From JBCCFX01 sp039029515 (GTDB lineage: Bacteria > Planctomycetota > Phycisphaerae > Phycisphaerales > SM1A02), in contig JBCCFX010000194.1 of assembly GCA_039029515.1 (NCBI GenBank), positions 1 to 7,377 of the forward strand: 7,377 nt of DNA. Reading direction: 5' to 3'. Shown piece by piece: positions 5,220 through 7,377 of the stretch (within the stretch, counting starts at the first letter, position 1; each line of letters opens with the position of its first letter). The position numbers and the translations under genes were made by a program. Below the pieces are notes generated by a model. It was not told where the DNA came from and searched no databases. It saw nothing but the letters and a program-made list of their open reading frames with translations.

Positions 5220-6245
5220 ATGGTTCAGAATACATCGAACGGCGAATACGCCATCGACCTCCATGGGGTCGAGAAGTGGTATCGCGGTCGCGTCCAGGCG
5301 CTGACCGGGATTGAAATGCAAGTCCGGCGCGGCGAGGTCTTCGGCCTGCTCGGCCCGAATGGTGCCGGGAAGTCCACGCTCGTGAAGATCATGATGTCGG
5401 TCGTCAGGCCGACGCGAGCGAGCGGCACCCTGCTCGACAAGCCGGTCGGTCATAAACCGACGCTGGCGCGCGTCGGCTATCTGCCGGAACATCATCAACT
5501 CCCCCGCTATCTCACGGGCGCGCAAGTGCTGGACTACTACGCGACGCTCGCGGGCGTGGATCGAAGTCAGCGCAAGCAGCGCTCGGGCGATCTGCTGGCC
5601 ACGGTCGGCATGACCGACTGGGCCGAGCGGAAGATCGGGACGTATTCCAAAGGCATGATGCAGCGCATCGGCCTCGCGCAAGCGCTGATGAACGAGCCGG
5701 ACCTCATCGTGCTCGATGAACCGACCGATGGTGTCGATCCTGTTGGCCGTCGCGAGATCCGCGATGTCCTCGTCCAACTCAAAGATCGCGGTCACACCGT
5801 CTTCCTCAACAGCCACCTGCTGAGCGAACTCGAGATGGTGTGCGATCGCGTATCGATTCTCGTGCAGGGTCGCGTCGCGATGCAGGGCACGCTCGATGAC
5901 CTGACGAAGGACAGCCGACGCTACGAGATCGATGTGCTCGGCGCAGCGCCGGCATGTCTCAGCGCGTTCCCGGATGCGCGGCATAGCACCGCCGCGGAAC
6001 GAACGATGATCACGCTGCCATCTGATGATTCCACGCCAGTGCAACCATTGCTGGATCGACTTCGCAGCGATGGCATCACGATTGAACGCGTGGAACGCAA
6101 ACGCGAAACGCTGGAGGATCTCTTCATGCGGGCGGTGACCGATCCGACGACCGGTAAGGCGATGCAGCCGGGCGCGGCGAAGACTGGCAGTCCGGCACCG
6201 GCGACGACGCCGGCTGGCGATGCCACGTCAGGAGGTGCGGCATGA
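5220..6245 (+). CDS. ABC-2 type transporter ATP-binding protein (NosF/CcmA-like)
   Basis: A 341-residue ABC ATPase that should power the permease encoded next. Seen in order: Walker A GPNGAGKST (45-53), a GYLPE motif (86-90) in the Q-loop region where many ABC proteins have Gln, signature YSKGMMQRI (142-150) in place of LSGGQ, Walker B LIVLDEPT (162-169, catalytic Glu at 167), D-loop GVDP (171-174) and the H-loop histidine in NSHLL (H199). The GYLPE and YSKGM variants are usual for the branch that includes NosF and other ABC-2 exporters, so they do not imply loss of activity. After about residue 225 comes a small accessory domain ending in RETLEDLFMRAV, then a low-complexity Ala/Pro/Thr/Gly tail from about 311. 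A Shine-Dalgarno AGGGG supports the ATG at 5220. The stop overlaps the permease start as ATGA. The transported substrate is unknown. Confidence 0.93.
   Translation: MVQNTSNGEYAIDLHGVEKWYRGRVQALTGIEMQVRRGEVFGLLGPNGAGKSTLVKIMMSVVRPTRASGTLLDKPVGHKPTLARVGYLPEHHQLPRYLTGAQVLDYYATLAGVDRSQRKQRSGDLLATVGMTDWAERKIGTYSKGMMQRIGLAQALMNEPDLIVLDEPTDGVDPVGRREIRDVLVQLKDRGHTVFLNSHLLSELEMVCDRVSILVQGRVAMQGTLDDLTKDSRRYEIDVLGAAPACLSAFPDARHSTAAERTMITLPSDDSTPVQPLLDRLRSDGITIERVERKRETLEDLFMRAVTDPTTGKAMQPGAAKTGSPAPATTPAGDATSGGAA
6230..6236 (+). promoter_or_regulatory. Strong Shine-Dalgarno site of the permease, inside the ATPase gene
   Basis: A full AGGAGGT lies 5 bases before the ATG at 6242, within the codons of the ATPase's low-complexity tail. 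It is the strongest ribosome site in the window and fixes the permease start despite the ATGA overlap. Confidence 0.8.
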
Positions 6246-7375
6246 GTGTGTTCAATGCAATCCTGATGGATTCGTATCGGCAGCTTCGAAGCATGTTCCT
6301 GTTCTGGATCGTGCTCGGCCTGTCGTTCTTCGTCATCGTGTTCTACGCGTCGATCGGCTTCAACGAAGACGGCATGTTCCTGTTCTTCGGTCTGGTGTCG
6401 CCGGAATCCCAGATGCTCAGCGAAGACAGTCCGCTGTCATCGCTGTTGTATCGAGCGATCTTCACGACCTTCATCGTTGGCTTATGGCTCGCATGGATCG
6501 CGACGATCCTTGCGCTGATATCGACGGCGAACATCTTTCCGGACTTCATGGCGAGTGGCGCGATTGATATCGTGCTTGCGAAACCGGTGCGTCGTACGAC
6601 GCTGTTCATCTACAAGTACCTCGCGAGCCTGATGTTCGTAGTCTTGCAGGTCACGATCTTCTGCGTTGGCGTCTTCATCTGCATGGGTTGGCGCATCGGC
6701 GAATGGGATCCGAAGATCTTCGTCGCGATTCCCGTGGTAACGTTGTTCTACAGTTACCTCTTCAGCGTGTGCGTCCTGATCGGCGTCCGCACGCGATCTG
6801 TGCTGGTCGCGTTGCTGCTCACATTCGGCCTGTGGTTCTCCGTCTTCGGTTTCAATACCGCCGAAGGCATCATGCTGCAGATTCGCTCGTCCGCCCAGAT
6901 CGAAGTCGAGGACGCCGATGAGCAGATTGCTGATCTGCAGGCACAACTCGACGAACTGACCGACGAGGCAGACAACGCGGATGTGGCCAAAGCCACGCTG
7001 CAGGACGCCATCGACGGCCATCTCTTGAGTACGAATGGCCAGCGTGAACTGCTGGACAAGACGCAGCCGTGGTTCAACTTCATCCGCGTATGCAAGTGGG
7101 TGCTGCCGAAGACGCAGGAGACGATCAATCTGGTCAACCGTTCGTTGGTCAAGCCGGACGCCGTCACGATGAACGACATCATGATGGGCAATCTGGACAC
7201 GAACGAAGATGGTGACATCGTCAAGGCACGCAACGATACCGATGTGCAGATGGTGTCACGCGTGCAGGAATTTTACGACACACAGTCGCTGTGGTACGTC
7301 ATCGGCACGTCGTTGATCTTTGAGTTCCTGGTGCTCGCACTCGCCTGCTGGATGTTCGTCCGACGCGACTTCTAA
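6242..7375 (+). CDS. ABC-2 type permease with large extracytoplasmic insert (NosY-like)
   Basis: A complete 377-residue membrane subunit pairing with the ATPase whose gene it overlaps by ATGA. Predicted membrane spans: about 17-38, 68-95, 127-149, 158-181, 186-206 and 350-373. The conserved stretch ASGAIDIVLAKPVRRTTLFI (104-123), between spans 2 and 3, resembles the NosY-type ABC-2 cytoplasmic coupling region. Basic residues at the N-terminus, in 116-125 and in 182-185 put those parts inside, so the region between spans 5 and 6 (about 207-349) should face outward. That 140-residue insert holds an acidic, coiled-coil-like helix (about 217-258, with EQIADLQAQLDELTDE) and a Ca-loop-like stretch DTNEDGDI at 319-326. 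A terminal RRDF is on the cytoplasmic side. Six spans are normal for the class; the insert is the odd part. The substrate is unknown. The window ends two bases after the stop. Confidence 0.9.
   Translation: MSVFNAILMDSYRQLRSMFLFWIVLGLSFFVIVFYASIGFNEDGMFLFFGLVSPESQMLSEDSPLSSLLYRAIFTTFIVGLWLAWIATILALISTANIFPDFMASGAIDIVLAKPVRRTTLFIYKYLASLMFVVLQVTIFCVGVFICMGWRIGEWDPKIFVAIPVVTLFYSYLFSVCVLIGVRTRSVLVALLLTFGLWFSVFGFNTAEGIMLQIRSSAQIEVEDADEQIADLQAQLDELTDEADNADVAKATLQDAIDGHLLSTNGQRELLDKTQPWFNFIRVCKWVLPKTQETINLVNRSLVKPDAVTMNDIMMGNLDTNEDGDIVKARNDTDVQMVSRVQEFYDTQSLWYVIGTSLIFEFLVLALACWMFVRRDF
7196..7231 (+). other. EF-hand/dockerin-like calcium loop motif in the permease insert
   Basis: Codons for permease residues 319-330 begin D-T-N-E-D-G-D-I, matching the DxNxDGxI pattern of EF-hand-like loops at positions 1, 3, 5, 6 and 8. 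Position 12, usually Asp or Glu, is Arg330, with Asp332 two residues later, so the loop is incomplete or shifted. The predicted extracytoplasmic location would suit calcium binding. Calcium binding is inferred only. Confidence 0.35.
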
Positions 7376-7377
7376 CC

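Noticed and set aside
4192..5235. A 347-codon minus-strand open frame reaching from the methyltransferase into the first zinc-ribbon gene.
   Set aside because: It is antisense to the methyltransferase and then out of frame within the zinc-ribbon gene, with no domain of its own.
4896..6044. A 382-codon open frame on the minus strand opposite the methyltransferase and ABC ATPase.
   Set aside because: It spans the end of one well-supported gene and most of another in antisense, including their intergenic spacer, and shows no motif. It reflects codon bias in the sense genes.

Overview
The window is GC-rich, densely coding DNA (roughly 60% G+C by eye) with no RNA gene, insertion sequence, CRISPR array or phage gene that I can see. 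Small membrane proteins ending in or containing a CxxC...CPECG zinc ribbon, scarce Shine-Dalgarno sequences, and a long-form UbiD decarboxylase together suggest a planctomycete, probably of the Phycisphaerae type. That placement is an inference from gene style, not from a marker gene.

Layout. Positions 1-252 (+) hold the C-terminal end of an MltA-type lytic transglycosylase (3D domain). It meets, tail to tail and only 9 bp apart, a four-gene block on the minus strand that runs from 4477 down to 262. In transcription order the block is: a zinc-ribbon membrane protein (4477-3800), a paralogue coupled to it through an ATGA overlap (3803-3036), a 681-residue UbiD-family decarboxylase (2999-954), and a third, differently built zinc-ribbon membrane protein (915-262). 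The last two junctions are 36 and 38 bp, so the block reads as one operon. A 62-bp divergent spacer (4478-4539) separates it from the plus-strand genes: a class I SAM-dependent methyltransferase (4540-5160), an ABC ATPase (5220-6245) and, overlapping it by ATGA, an ABC-2 type permease (6242-7375) that finishes just before the window ends.

Function. The ATPase and permease form a complete two-component exporter-like unit of the NosF/NosY-like ABC-2 class, with an unusually large extracytoplasmic insert in the permease. The UbiD protein should be a prenylated-FMN-dependent (de)carboxylase; its length and C-terminal region fit the long form found in quinone (menaquinone/futalosine) pathways better than the short E. 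coli form. The roles of the zinc-ribbon membrane proteins are unknown.

Most unusual structure. The 3' end of the ubiD gene runs into a (TCT)8 microsatellite coding for a run of nine serines. This abuts an array of four 7-bp units (nnAGCGA on the plus strand), one of which supplies the gene's stop codon. Loss of that one unit would open a different frame for more than 100 codons. The UbiD C-terminal region also carries an internal repeat, 12 of 20 residues identical between the two copies. There is no gene-free stretch longer than 62 bp.
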